Assembly (NCBI GenBank): GCA_016234355.1
Contig: JACRFC010000036.1
Location: 1-33,970 of the forward strand
DNA from: Ignavibacteriales bacterium
GTDB lineage: Bacteria > Bacteroidota > Ignavibacteria > Ignavibacteriales > Melioribacteraceae
DNA: 33,970 nt
Direction: 5' to 3'
A program made the translations under genes and the position numbers. Shown here one piece after another: positions 1 through 10,510 of the stretch; position 1 is the stretch's first letter, and the number at the start of each line of letters is the position of its first letter. The notes below the pieces were generated by a model. That model ran no database searches. It was not told where the DNA came from and worked only from the letters and a program-made list of their open reading frames with translations.

Positions 1-1
1 A

Positions 2-1543
2 AAACCCGGTGACGTTTGTGCAATTGTTATAAGACACAATCCATATCTCTATCCGTTGTATCTTGGAATTTCCCGCGCAGGTGCTTTACCGGCTGTTCTC
101 GCTTATCCGAATCCGCGTCTTCATCCCGATAAATTTCGCCAGGGACTCGAAGGAATGTCGCAGCGTTCCGGTCTCGATTATATTTTAACCGAACGCGATC
201 TTGATCCTGCAATTCGACCTCTTATAGAAAAAGAAGGCAATACCATTAAATCCGTTTTCTTTCCGCTTGAATGGGACATAAAAAAAGAAACTGATCCTAA
301 AGTTGATGCGGAAGTTGAACAGATCGCATTATCAGTGAAAGAAACAGATCCGATATTGTTACAACATTCATCCGGCACAACAGGATTACAAAAGCCGGTT
401 GTGTTATCCCACCGTGCGATCTTAAATCACGTAAAAAATTTAGGTGATGCTCTTAAATTTTCCGAACAAGATAAAATTGCAAGCTGGCTGCCTTTGTATC
501 ACGATTTCGGATTGATCGCTTGTTTCCATATTCCTCTGGCATATGGAATTACAGCTGTTCAGATGAATCCCTTCGAATGGGTTCTAGCTCCGATACTTTT
601 ACTTGAAGTTATAACAAAAGAAAAAGCAACTTTAACCTGCCTGCCGAACTTTTCTTATAATGTTCTTGCAGAAAAAATAAATGATGAAGAGTTGGCTGAT
701 ATTTCTCTCGCCAGTTTAAGAGCTACTGTTAACTCTGCAGAACCGATACGGTATGACAGCCATCAAAAGTTTGTTTCTAAGTTTGAGAAATACGGACTCG
801 ATCCGCTCGCACTTTCTTGTTTGTACGGAATGGCGGAAGTAACATTGGCATTAACTATTCACGAACCCGGAAAACCAATAACGGAACTTTATGTTGACAG
901 AAATGAATTATCTAAAGGTGTAATGAAATTTGCCGGTAAAGATTCTGTTGTTCGCGTGTGTGTTTCATCTGGTAAACTTATCGGCGGCTGCGATGCGAGA
1001 ATAGTAGATGAAAACAGAAAAGACATTCCCGATGGATTAGTTGGTGAGGTTGCAGTTAAATCTGTTTCTATGTTCGATGGTTACCGTAACTATCCGGAGA
1101 AAACCGCAGAGGTTGTTGAGAACGGCTGGTATTTTTCCGGCGATTACGGATTTAGATACAAAGATGAATTTTTCATCATCGGAAGAAAAAAAGATTTAAT
1201 AATTGTTGCCGGAAAAAATATTTATCCCGAAGATATTGAAGATACCATTAATCAAGTTGAAGGTGTTATACCCGGCCGTGTAATTGCTTTCGGTGAAGAA
1301 GATGAAAAAATGGGAACCGAGCAAATTGCGGTTGTTGCAGAGACAAAAGCGGAAACCGAAAAAGAGAAGAATGATCTTCGCATTGCAATATTAAAAGCCG
1401 GAATGGCAATTGACGTTAACATTCATATAGTTTACTTTGTCCCGCCAAGATGGCTTATAAAAAGTTCTGCCGGCAAACCAAGCAGAAAAGCTAATAAAGA
1501 AAGAATTTTAAGCCGTGAAGACAAACAAGTTTGGAGCAGATAA
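2..1543 (+). CDS. Acyl-AMP ligase / AMP-binding enzyme, 5'-truncated by window edge
   Basis: LLQHSSGTTGLQKPVVLSH (AMP-binding P-loop), YFSGDYGFRYKDEFFIIGRKKDLIIVAGKNIYPEDIE core. Frame is open upstream of the listed TTG start to base 2 (KPGDVCAIVIRHNPYLYPLYLG...), so the gene begins outside the window. Confidence 0.9.
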   Translation, partial: KPGDVCAIVIRHNPYLYPLYLGISRAGALPAVLAYPNPRLHPDKFRQGLEGMSQRSGLDYILTERDLDPAIRPLIEKEGNTIKSVFFPLEWDIKKETDPKVDAEVEQIALSVKETDPILLQHSSGTTGLQKPVVLSHRAILNHVKNLGDALKFSEQDKIASWLPLYHDFGLIACFHIPLAYGITAVQMNPFEWVLAPILLLEVITKEKATLTCLPNFSYNVLAEKINDEELADISLASLRATVNSAEPIRYDSHQKFVSKFEKYGLDPLALSCLYGMAEVTLALTIHEPGKPITELYVDRNELSKGVMKFAGKDSVVRVCVSSGKLIGGCDARIVDENRKDIPDGLVGEVAVKSVSMFDGYRNYPEKTAEVVENGWYFSGDYGFRYKDEFFIIGRKKDLIIVAGKNIYPEDIEDTINQVEGVIPGRVIAFGEEDEKMGTEQIAVVAETKAETEKEKNDLRIAILKAGMAIDVNIHIVYFVPPRWLIKSSAGKPSRKANKERILSREDKQVWSR

Positions 1544-1776
1544 TGATCTCACAAGAATTAAAAAAAGTAATCCTTAACGAATTGAATCTTGATGATTTTG
1601 ATCTTCAAGATGAAACAATTGCACCGGAAGTCCCGGGTTGGGATTCATTGAATCATGTTAATATAATCTTAGCAGTAGAAAAATTTTTCAGTGTTAGGTT
1701 TAAAAGCTATGAAGTACTCCGTTTGAAAAACGTCGGCGATCTTCAGAAGCTGCTTGATTCAAAACTAGGCAAGTGA
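1543..1776 (+). CDS. Acyl carrier protein
   Basis: About 77 aa, GWDSLNHVNIILAVEKFF 4'-phosphopantetheine DSL motif. ATG overlaps the TAA of the ligase gene (taATG), indicating translational coupling. Confidence 0.9.
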   Translation: MISQELKKVILNELNLDDFDLQDETIAPEVPGWDSLNHVNIILAVEKFFSVRFKSYEVLRLKNVGDLQKLLDSKLGK

Positions 1777-1812
1777 TAATTCTTTAATACAAACAGATAA
1801 TTTTGTGGCCTA

Positions 1813-3312
1813 ATGTTTCAGAACATTCACTTAGAAAAAATAACCGGGCTTCTTAAGTATAAATCCGGCGATCCGCTTTTATTCAACACAAGTCTTTTTC
1901 TAATTCTATTTTTCCTCTTTCTTGTTATCTACAATCTGTTTAAGAATAACAAACGGGCTAGAATAATCTCGTTGATAGTTTTTTCCTTCTATTTCTATTA
2001 CAAGTCCACAGAATATTTCGCCGCTATTCTAATCGTTTCGGCTGTAATCAATTTCTTCTTCGGCAAATGGATTGCGGACACAGAGAACTTTTCCTTAAAA
2101 AGAATTTTTCTTGCTCTTGCTCTTATTCTTAATCTTGTTCTTCTCGGTTATTTTAAGTACACAAATTTTATATTGCAAGCAATAAGTGATTTACGCGGAA
2201 CGGAATTTAATCCGTTTCAAATATTTCTACCGATCGGAATTTCTTTCTATACATTCAAAGCGCTTACATACATCTTCGATATTTATTACGACACACTAAA
2301 GCCGACAAAGAATTTTCTCGATTTCGTTTTATATCTCTCGTTCTTTCCAAATGTTTTGATGGGACCGATAGACCGTGCGGCTGATTTTCTTCCGCAGATC
2401 AATAAAGAATCGTTCATTTCGAAAGAAGATCTCGGCAGGGCAACATTTTTAATTTGTTCAGGATTGCTGAAGACGGTTATTCTTAGCAGTTACCTTGAAG
2501 ATAATTTCATCGGAAGAATTTTTGAATTTCCTCTTCGATATACCGGCGTGGAAATTCTGATTGCGATCTATGCTTATGCAATTCGTCTTTACTGCGATTT
2601 TTCCGGTTATACTGATTTAGCAATCGGAATTTCTTTGTTCCTCGGTTTCAAGATCATGGATAATTTCAATTCTCCTTTCAAAGCAACGAGCATTGCGGAT
2701 TTCTGGAGACGCTGGCATATCTCTTTTTCAAAGTGGCTGCTTGATTATCTCTTCAAACCGGTTCAGATTTCTTTACGCAGATGGAAGATCTTTGGAAACA
2801 TAATCGGTTTGATAGTAACATTTTTTATCTGCGGTTTATGGCACGGTGCAGGATGGAATTTTATTCTTTGGGGTTTATACTTCGGTGTACTGATGTCTAT
2901 AGCTTTGTTCTTGCAGAAACCGAAAGCAAAACTTTACAACGCGCTTAGAATCAACAACACAAAATTTTTAAGATTTTTCCAGATCATCATTACTTTCCAT
3001 TTCATCGCGTTTTCATTTTTACTTTTCAGATTGAACGATTTGCAGATTGCGAAAGATATGCTCTCCCAAATTTTTGAATTCTTCCACGGTAAAGTTGCTT
3101 TACAATTTGTAGAAAAGATGCCGTTAATATTCGGACTGATTGTTATCGGATTTATATCTCATTTCTTCCCCGTTAAAATTGAAGCCGTAATTAAAAGATC
3201 AGTAACCGCGTTGCCGCTTGCCGGAAAAATAATATTGCTTGCATTAGTTATTTGGCTTGTTGCACAGTTCAAATCGGCGGATATACAGCCGTTTATTTAT
3301 TTTCAATTTTAA
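1813..3312 (+). CDS. MBOAT family membrane-bound O-acyltransferase (AlgI/DltB-like)
   Basis: Polytopic membrane protein with FLPIGISFYTFKALTYIFDIY, FFPNVLMGPIDRA, DFWRRWHISFSKWL and ICGLWHGAGWNFILWG (conserved His). Confidence 0.92.
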   Translation: MFQNIHLEKITGLLKYKSGDPLLFNTSLFLILFFLFLVIYNLFKNNKRARIISLIVFSFYFYYKSTEYFAAILIVSAVINFFFGKWIADTENFSLKRIFLALALILNLVLLGYFKYTNFILQAISDLRGTEFNPFQIFLPIGISFYTFKALTYIFDIYYDTLKPTKNFLDFVLYLSFFPNVLMGPIDRAADFLPQINKESFISKEDLGRATFLICSGLLKTVILSSYLEDNFIGRIFEFPLRYTGVEILIAIYAYAIRLYCDFSGYTDLAIGISLFLGFKIMDNFNSPFKATSIADFWRRWHISFSKWLLDYLFKPVQISLRRWKIFGNIIGLIVTFFICGLWHGAGWNFILWGLYFGVLMSIALFLQKPKAKLYNALRINNTKFLRFFQIIITFHFIAFSFLLFRLNDLQIAKDMLSQIFEFFHGKVALQFVEKMPLIFGLIVIGFISHFFPVKIEAVIKRSVTALPLAGKIILLALVIWLVAQFKSADIQPFIYFQF

Positions 3313-3919
3313 TCCACGGAAATCGTACCAGAGAGAATTGTGGGGGTATTAGTCTTAAACAACAATTCAATGGTTTATTACTTCTTACTTGTATAATACG
3401 GTTATGAAAATCGGTTCTGAATCAATACTAACTTTATACATTGATAATTAATTAAAAGATTGTAAATTAGCTCGCGAAAATTATAATATTTGAACTACAA
3501 TGGGATTTAATGAAAATGTATTTCGATTTTTATATTATCCCGAAACGAAAATTTAACACTTCTTCTCTCTATAAATAGAATCTATATTCTGTAAATATAA
3601 ATTTCTATTTCTGATCTTATTCATTTGCGAATCTCTTTTATACTCAATAGTTCCCGGCCCAACTCGAATTTGTTGTTCGTGCAGGGGGCAGGCGGTTTAT
3701 TAATAACACTTTCGAAAACTTTTAAGGAGAGTTCTATGGGGAAAAACAAAAAGTAAATTCTTTCTCTTAATGAAATTTTTTCTCGATCCTAATCTTTCAG
3801 TTGGCGAACCGGATGAGAGATTGGAGATGGTTGAAGCTCCGTGAATCTATGTGGGTCATGGAGAACTGAAGCTTTATATTAAAATTTTATTTGTAATTAA
3901 TGCATAAGGAGTTAGAGAA

Positions 3920-4666
3920 ATGAAAAAATTATTTGTTCTTGTAGTTTTTTTATTATTTATTATTGTTGGCTGCAGTAACGATGTAACAGAAAATCCAACA
4001 AGTCCACAGGCTAATTCTTCAGTAAAAAGCCAAGCCCTGCCTAAAGAAGGTAGTGATGTTAGATTGACTCACGAAAAAGTATTTCCCGAAGTTTTAAAAT
4101 TTATGGAGAAGAAGAGGAAAGAGTATGGAATAAAAGTGGATCCAAATCTTAAACCGTATAAATCAGAAAGGATCGACATCACACAAATACCGGGTATAGT
4201 TATACCCACACTGAGTGAAATTGAAAAATTATCTACCGGGAATGGTAAATATTTTTCTGGACATAATTATAGACAAATAGAAAATTCATCTCCCGTGATG
4301 GGTAAATCTTCTTCTGGGCAGAGCATTGTACAAAATGATGGAATTACACTTGACTATTATAGCTGGTGCGTGCCATACCCTAGTCCTCAAAAACCATTTT
4401 TTGAATATATGGGTTCGGCGCAGACTTCAAGTATTGAGATGGATTATATGTTTGTAGAATCTGATCATTTCTTAAATTTGGGATTTCAGGATTATGTGTG
4501 GGCGGAGGATGATTTTGTTTCATCATTAGATGTTTCTGATTGGCATAGTCAAGCACCGGAACCATATTTTTGGGAAGTTGGTGGATGGCATTATTTTGAA
4601 AGACTTTCTAATCTTCCTTGGATTCAATTCCTTGGTCAAAGCTATGCTAATGATGGTTCATATTGA
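3920..4666 (+). CDS. Hypothetical lipoprotein
   Basis: MKKLFVLVVFLLFIIVGCSND lipobox; RBS aaggag upstream. Confidence 0.75.
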   Translation: MKKLFVLVVFLLFIIVGCSNDVTENPTSPQANSSVKSQALPKEGSDVRLTHEKVFPEVLKFMEKKRKEYGIKVDPNLKPYKSERIDITQIPGIVIPTLSEIEKLSTGNGKYFSGHNYRQIENSSPVMGKSSSGQSIVQNDGITLDYYSWCVPYPSPQKPFFEYMGSAQTSSIEMDYMFVESDHFLNLGFQDYVWAEDDFVSSLDVSDWHSQAPEPYFWEVGGWHYFERLSNLPWIQFLGQSYANDGSY

Positions 4667-4711
4667 TTCCAAAGATTAAGTATTATATTAACCGGATTTC
4701 TCAAAGTGAAA

Positions 4712-4747
4712 ATAGTCCAAAAAGTTGTAGGAGACTTTTTGGACTAT
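4712..4747 (+). terminator. Strong intergenic hairpin, terminator-like
   Basis: Perfect 14-bp stem atagtccaaaaagt / actttttggactat with 8-nt loop tgtaggag. Confidence 0.7.
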
Positions 4748-4803
4748 CCTTCTATCTATCTATGACTTCACTATTTGAATAATGATTAATAGAGGTTGAT
4801 AAC

Positions 4804-6333
4804 ATGAAAAAATCTTATCCTACAATTTTTGCAGTGCTTTTGTTTGCTTTTACTTCCTTTAATACTCAGAAGGAAACTTTAGAAAACAAAAAAATTGAAT
4901 GGTCTATTCCCGTATGCATTACGAACACTGATCGTATACCGTATTCAAGCCCGATTTTTTCTGTCATTAATTCCGAATATATTATTTTTCCCTATACTGA
5001 AAGTTCTTTTCTTCCTCCTGATTATAGAAATATAAACCTCTATGTAAGAAAATTACAAAACGGAATACTTTCAGATACTATTAATTTTACAAACAGCATT
5101 TATACTGCAAGAGAACCCGTTATTAAAACCGATAGAAAAGGAATTACACATTTAATATGGGGATATAACCAAACAACTCCGACTGGATTTACCCATATTC
5201 GATCTACAGATAATTATTATTCTTTTTACAATAATAGCGTCTGGTCTACACCGGAAATTATTTTTCATAAAGATGCATTAGAAATTAACAATTCATATGA
5301 CAATCCCATATTACACTTAGATTCTCGAAATCGGTTGCATTTACTATGGAGAGTAAGAGATTCTAAAACAGGACCTCATCTTTATCTAAAAGTTGAAGAG
5401 AATTGTATGTGGAGTGAAGTAAAAGAGGTACCTTTTTTAACAGCTGATTATGATTTTGATATAGATAAGGATGATAAATTTCACATGGTAATACTCAGAC
5501 CGGAGAACAGCGGAGGATACGATGAAAACAGTGTCTATTATTGTTTTTCGACCGATTATGGAGAATCCTGGTCAAAACCGGTTTTGGTGCACAAATCCGG
5601 CTACCAAAGGGCAAGTATAGTACAGATATTATTAGATCAAAAAAATAATATCCACATAATATGGACAAAGCATCTAACCGGAAATAAATTCGGCTGTGAG
5701 GCAATCTATCATTCATATTCATCCGATGGTGTTCTCTGGTCGGAGCCTAAAAATGCAGTACCTCAATCGGTTGATGGATTTCTCTATTTCAGTGCTGCAA
5801 TAGATAAAAATAATAAAATTCATTTAGTTTATGATCTGTGGGGAGGTTTTGCTATTGGGCCGGTAAAATTATCTTATACATGCTGGGACGGTACAAGTTG
5901 GAGCGTTCCCGAAGATCTTTTCAATGATGCAGAATGGCCTTTTATGGAATTGGATAGTACCGGTTATCTTCATCTTTTATTTGTAGATGCAATGAAGGGA
6001 TATAGATATTATACCAAAACATTAAATCCTGTAATAACAAAAGTAGATGAAAAAAAAAATGACATACCGGATAAATACGGATTATATCAGAACTTTCCGA
6101 ATCCATTCAACCCGACAACAACAATAAATTACCAGTTACCCAATGATGGATTTGTAACAATTAAGGTTTACGATATGCTTAGTAAAGAAGTGGCAGTATT
6201 AGTAAATGAAAACAAGTCTGCCGGATATTACAAAATAGATTTTAATGCAAGTAAATTAACAAGCGGAGTTTACATTTACACAATCACTGCAAACAATTTC
6301 ATTCAATCAAAGAAAATGTTATTGATGAAATAA
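4804..6333 (+). CDS. Secreted sialidase/BNR-like beta-propeller protein with T9SS C-terminal sorting domain
   Basis: Signal peptide; repeated SxDGVLWSEP/STDYGESWSKP Asp-box-like motifs; C-terminus YGLYQNFPNPFNPTTTINYQL...SGVYIYTITANNFIQSKKMLLMK. Confidence 0.8.
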   Translation: MKKSYPTIFAVLLFAFTSFNTQKETLENKKIEWSIPVCITNTDRIPYSSPIFSVINSEYIIFPYTESSFLPPDYRNINLYVRKLQNGILSDTINFTNSIYTAREPVIKTDRKGITHLIWGYNQTTPTGFTHIRSTDNYYSFYNNSVWSTPEIIFHKDALEINNSYDNPILHLDSRNRLHLLWRVRDSKTGPHLYLKVEENCMWSEVKEVPFLTADYDFDIDKDDKFHMVILRPENSGGYDENSVYYCFSTDYGESWSKPVLVHKSGYQRASIVQILLDQKNNIHIIWTKHLTGNKFGCEAIYHSYSSDGVLWSEPKNAVPQSVDGFLYFSAAIDKNNKIHLVYDLWGGFAIGPVKLSYTCWDGTSWSVPEDLFNDAEWPFMELDSTGYLHLLFVDAMKGYRYYTKTLNPVITKVDEKKNDIPDKYGLYQNFPNPFNPTTTINYQLPNDGFVTIKVYDMLSKEVAVLVNENKSAGYYKIDFNASKLTSGVYIYTITANNFIQSKKMLLMK

Positions 6334-6344
6334 ATTTTCATCTC

Positions 6345-6370
6345 TAGGGGCTTAAGATCTTAAGCCCCTA
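6345..6370. terminator. 26-bp perfect palindrome, likely terminator
   Basis: TAGGGGCTTAAGATCTTAAGCCCCTA just after the 6333 stop. Confidence 0.65.
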
Positions 6371-6588
6371 CTAATAATATGAGACTTAAATAATTTACCG
6401 TCTCATATTAAACCAGGATCTCCCAACCCCAATTCCAATTTTGTTAAAGAATAAAGCTTAACCAAAGATTCCGTTCATTCGTTACTTTTTGCATAATTTT
6501 TGATAAATTGGCTTGGGAAATAATGCCCGTGAACTAATAAACAAGAATCCCCCTGAGAGGGTTATAAGTTTTTATAATTAATATAAAT

Positions 6589-9495
6589 ATGATTAAATCT
6601 CGCATACAAATATCCATTCTCATTTTAATTTTGCTTTCGCAAATTTCTTTTACACAGCAGCAAAAAGTTGATATAGGAATTTATAAGTACACAGCTCTTC
6701 TTCATATGAAAGCCGGACGTTACGGCGAAGCTATAGATCAATTGAACAAATACATCACCGCTCTGCCGCAAGAATCCGAAGGTTATAACTTGCGTGCAAC
6801 GTGTTTTGAGAAGCGCCAGCAATACGAATACGGCAGATTAGATTACAGGCGCGCAATTGCAATTGAAACGAGAGATGAAACAAAGAGAGCGGAATATGAA
6901 AAGAATCTTCAGCGGCTTCTCGATATTTGGTACCCGATACTAAACAAAAAAATTGAAGGACATTTGCGCGAGATCGCACGAGATCCAAACCAACCGTTTA
7001 ATTATCTCGAGATCGGAAAAACATATAAGCTGATGGAGACCTGGGATAAATCTGAGCAGTGGTATGATGAATACTTAAAACGCGATGATAATGCTTCGCC
7101 GGATGAAATACTCCGTTACACGGAAGTTCTTGCAAAAACCGGAAGCATTGTTAAGGGCGAAAGAATTCTTAAAAAATTTACCGACCGTTATCCAGGCGAT
7201 TGGCGTTTATGGAGCCGTTACGGTTACTTTACAATGTGGCTTGGTAAATATCAAATTGCAATAAAAGCATTCGAGACTGCGCTCGGTTTTAAACCGTTCT
7301 TCAAAGAAGCGCAGGACGGGCTCGATATGGCAACAAACAAAGCATACGTAACTCAAGAAGCTCCGCGTGCATTCGAGAAAGAATATCCGATTGACCGTTA
7401 CTATCGTGTTCTAAAAAGAAATCCGAAAGACCTCGAGACAAGATTCAAATTGGTTGATGAACTAATCCAAACAAATCGTCTTGAAGAAGCTTATAAGCAA
7501 TTACTATTTATCGGTGTAACAAAACCCGATGACTCACGCTATAAAGAGAAATGGACTTACGTTACCGACACACGTACAAAAACTTACAGAGAAAAATTAG
7601 ATAACGCTAAGGTTCGGCTTGCATCGAACCCGACAGATATAGATGCTATAAAAATGGCAGCAGAGTATTACGATTACTTAGCCGAGTACGATAGCGCAAT
7701 GGTAATGCTTGATAAATATTTCGAACAGAATCCGGATGAAAAAGATGCATCACTTCGTTTCAGATGGGCACGAATCTCTGCATGGAGCCGTGAGTTTGAT
7801 AAAGCAATTAAGATTACAGATAACCTGCTGCAAGATTATCCAAATAATTTAGATTACCAGCTTTTCCGCGCTCAAGTTTCTGTCTGGATAAACTATGATA
7901 TAGAACTAGCAAAACAATATTTAGAAAATGTTTTGAAAGCGCGTCCGGAAGATGTTCAGGCACTTGTTTCAATGGGTTCTATTAAATTGATCGAACGAGA
8001 TTTTGAAGCAGCTCTATCTTTAGCAAATAAAGCAAAAGAGATAGACGCAATAAATGAAGATGTTATAACATTGCTATCAAACATAGACTGGCACAAAATG
8101 CGAGCCGAAGAGGAAAAACTTTACGCCATTCTGGAATTGGGAAGACAAAGCGTTATTAAAAATGATTGTAAAAGTGCTCTTCCCTTTTACGAAGACTACT
8201 TATCGAAAACCGAAACGAATAATTTGATTCTGAAAGAATATGGCGACGTTCTTTTCTGTGCAAAAAATTATTCCAAAGCGCTTGATGCTTATAATAAAGT
8301 ACTCTCTGCCGGACCGAATTACAATGCTCGGTTGCAGCGAGCAAAACTATATTATGCAATGGACGATACCGCTAACGTTATTCATGAGTTTAAGGATTTA
8401 GTAAAACAAGATTCATCCAACTATGATGCAAATTTATCTTTAGGCGACTCTTATGCAAAGTTCGGCGATCCGGACTCCGCTCGGATGGTTTATAATAATC
8501 TGCTCGACTGGAAAGATATAGATTCTACACGGATATTAATAATCAAACAAAGAAAAAGCTGGCTGCCGGTTACAGACTTAGTTTCAATCTTTGAATCGTT
8601 CCCGAGCAATATTGGATTTGCACCATCAGGCTTATTTTATACTGATAATTTAAGTTTTAAAATTTTACAATATGGTGGAAGATTAGAACTTGGTGTAACA
8701 AGTTTTCTTTCTTTAGGCGTTACATACATGAAAACCTTGTTAAAGGCAGACCCGGCTGGACTAAACCAAAATATTGTAAGTTCAATATTTTTTTCGGGCG
8801 ATAAACGATTAACAACTTTAAAATGGCATGTCTTAATAAGATTATCTAAGAATTTGACTTTTGGTTATGGTTCTGGCTCGTCTAATTCTCAGGGATTGTT
8901 TGTGCGCGATGAGCAAGATGCATATGCCCGATACGAAAAAAAAGACACTCTTTCCGTAAACCTTTTTTATCAAAAATCCGACGCATCATTAATTCTATAC
9001 TCACCTTACCTACTTGACATTAGGTATTACGCACAGCTTTACAAACTAGAGGGTTATTACATTCATCGCGACGGATTAAAATTTAGCGGCCGATTCCAAT
9101 ACATTTCTGTGGAAGACAATAACGAGGGAAATGATTTTATGATTCGTATTGGCAAATATTTTTACAGGAATATGGCAGTTGGTTATGAATATGCATATAC
9201 GAATTATAAATTCAAATCATCATATTACTACTCTCCTAAAAATTATGAATCGCACAGTCTTTGGATAGACCAGTATCTTGAAAAAAGCGAGTCCATTCAA
9301 GTTTTAATTGGCGGTAAAATTGGTCAAGTACCAAAAAATAGCTTCTTAACTTTAGAAGGACATCTTGAACTGTTCTATAATGTATCAAAGAAATTTAGTG
9401 TTACCGGTAAAATGAGTTTTGGAAGCACTTCACGCGATGAATCCAGCTACCGTTATTTTTCGGGTCAACTTTCTGCTTATTGGAGTATATTCTAA
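6589..9495 (+). CDS. TPR-repeat protein with C-terminal outer-membrane beta-barrel (YaiO-like)
   Basis: Signal peptide, multiple TPR motifs over about 650 aa, then alternating amphipathic beta-barrel region ending in aromatic residue (SAYWSIF). Confidence 0.75.
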   Translation: MIKSRIQISILILILLSQISFTQQQKVDIGIYKYTALLHMKAGRYGEAIDQLNKYITALPQESEGYNLRATCFEKRQQYEYGRLDYRRAIAIETRDETKRAEYEKNLQRLLDIWYPILNKKIEGHLREIARDPNQPFNYLEIGKTYKLMETWDKSEQWYDEYLKRDDNASPDEILRYTEVLAKTGSIVKGERILKKFTDRYPGDWRLWSRYGYFTMWLGKYQIAIKAFETALGFKPFFKEAQDGLDMATNKAYVTQEAPRAFEKEYPIDRYYRVLKRNPKDLETRFKLVDELIQTNRLEEAYKQLLFIGVTKPDDSRYKEKWTYVTDTRTKTYREKLDNAKVRLASNPTDIDAIKMAAEYYDYLAEYDSAMVMLDKYFEQNPDEKDASLRFRWARISAWSREFDKAIKITDNLLQDYPNNLDYQLFRAQVSVWINYDIELAKQYLENVLKARPEDVQALVSMGSIKLIERDFEAALSLANKAKEIDAINEDVITLLSNIDWHKMRAEEEKLYAILELGRQSVIKNDCKSALPFYEDYLSKTETNNLILKEYGDVLFCAKNYSKALDAYNKVLSAGPNYNARLQRAKLYYAMDDTANVIHEFKDLVKQDSSNYDANLSLGDSYAKFGDPDSARMVYNNLLDWKDIDSTRILIIKQRKSWLPVTDLVSIFESFPSNIGFAPSGLFYTDNLSFKILQYGGRLELGVTSFLSLGVTYMKTLLKADPAGLNQNIVSSIFFSGDKRLTTLKWHVLIRLSKNLTFGYGSGSSNSQGLFVRDEQDAYARYEKKDTLSVNLFYQKSDASLILYSPYLLDIRYYAQLYKLEGYYIHRDGLKFSGRFQYISVEDNNEGNDFMIRIGKYFYRNMAVGYEYAYTNYKFKSSYYYSPKNYESHSLWIDQYLEKSESIQVLIGGKIGQVPKNSFLTLEGHLELFYNVSKKFSVTGKMSFGSTSRDESSYRYFSGQLSAYWSIF

Positions 9496-9547
9496 CCTTG
9501 CCCATTATCCAACTTTATTATTTTCTAAAAAAGTGGAAATTCTCTAA

Positions 9548-10366
9548 ATGAAAAAGAAATTATTTCTTTTAATGATCAGTTTAACAATTACACTTTGTGC
9601 TCAAGAAATAAAGTTTTTGGGTGAAGCAAAACAGGGCGGAATAATAATCGGTGAAGGCAAAGATGCAGTTAGCGCAAGTTTGAATAACACAAAACTTCAA
9701 ATTGATGAGAACGGAATTTTTCTTTTTGGATTTGATAGGGATGCTGTTGGGAAATATTTATTAAAAGTAAAATTCAAAAATAAAAAAGTTGAGACCTTTG
9801 AATACGATCTTGAAAAAAAACAATATGAAGAGCAAAAACTTAGATTGGCAAACAAGTACGTTACTCCTCCAAAGAAATTAAGAAATAGAATTCAGTTTGA
9901 AGCACAGTTAATTAAATCTGCCCGGGCAAAAGTTGGCAAAGTTAAAGATGCATTATTTATGGAAGGATTCGTTTATCCGGTTGACAGCGTTGATATACGA
10001 GCAACGTTTGGCCTTCAAAGAATATTAAACGGCAAATCAAGTAACGTTCATAACGGATTGGATTTCGGCGGAGTTGAAGGAGATTCTATCCGTGTAATTA
10101 CAAATGGCATTGTTCGCATAGCCGGAAAGGATTTTTTCTATAACGGAAATTTTGTTTTGTTAGATCACGGGCAGGGTTTAACAAGCGTTTATCTTCACAT
10201 GAGTAAAATTTTTGCAAAGGAAAATCAGAAAGTAAAAAAAGGAGAAGTGATTGGTCTTGTTGGTTCTACCGGACGTGCAACCGGTCCGCATTTACATCTT
10301 GGTGTTCAATGGTATAAAAAGCGAATTGATCCAATGAGTTTGTTAGTTCTCACTTTTAACAAATAA
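9548..10366 (+). CDS. M23 family metallopeptidase (LytM-like)
   Basis: NVHNGLDFGG...GLTSVYLHMSKI...VKKGEVIGLVGSTGRATGPHLHLGVQW with HxxxD and HLH zinc ligands. Confidence 0.9.
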   Translation: MKKKLFLLMISLTITLCAQEIKFLGEAKQGGIIIGEGKDAVSASLNNTKLQIDENGIFLFGFDRDAVGKYLLKVKFKNKKVETFEYDLEKKQYEEQKLRLANKYVTPPKKLRNRIQFEAQLIKSARAKVGKVKDALFMEGFVYPVDSVDIRATFGLQRILNGKSSNVHNGLDFGGVEGDSIRVITNGIVRIAGKDFFYNGNFVLLDHGQGLTSVYLHMSKIFAKENQKVKKGEVIGLVGSTGRATGPHLHLGVQWYKKRIDPMSLLVLTFNK

Positions 10367-10510
10367 GTCTAAAGTTTGATTATGCTATAACATTCTTTCC
10401 GATTATTATCTAACGTCTTACTACAGAAAAGATTAGCAGAGCTGCTTTCGAATCTTTGCTTTTTTTACTTTATATCAACGTTAAGATATTATAGTTCAGT
10501 TTTAAATTTC

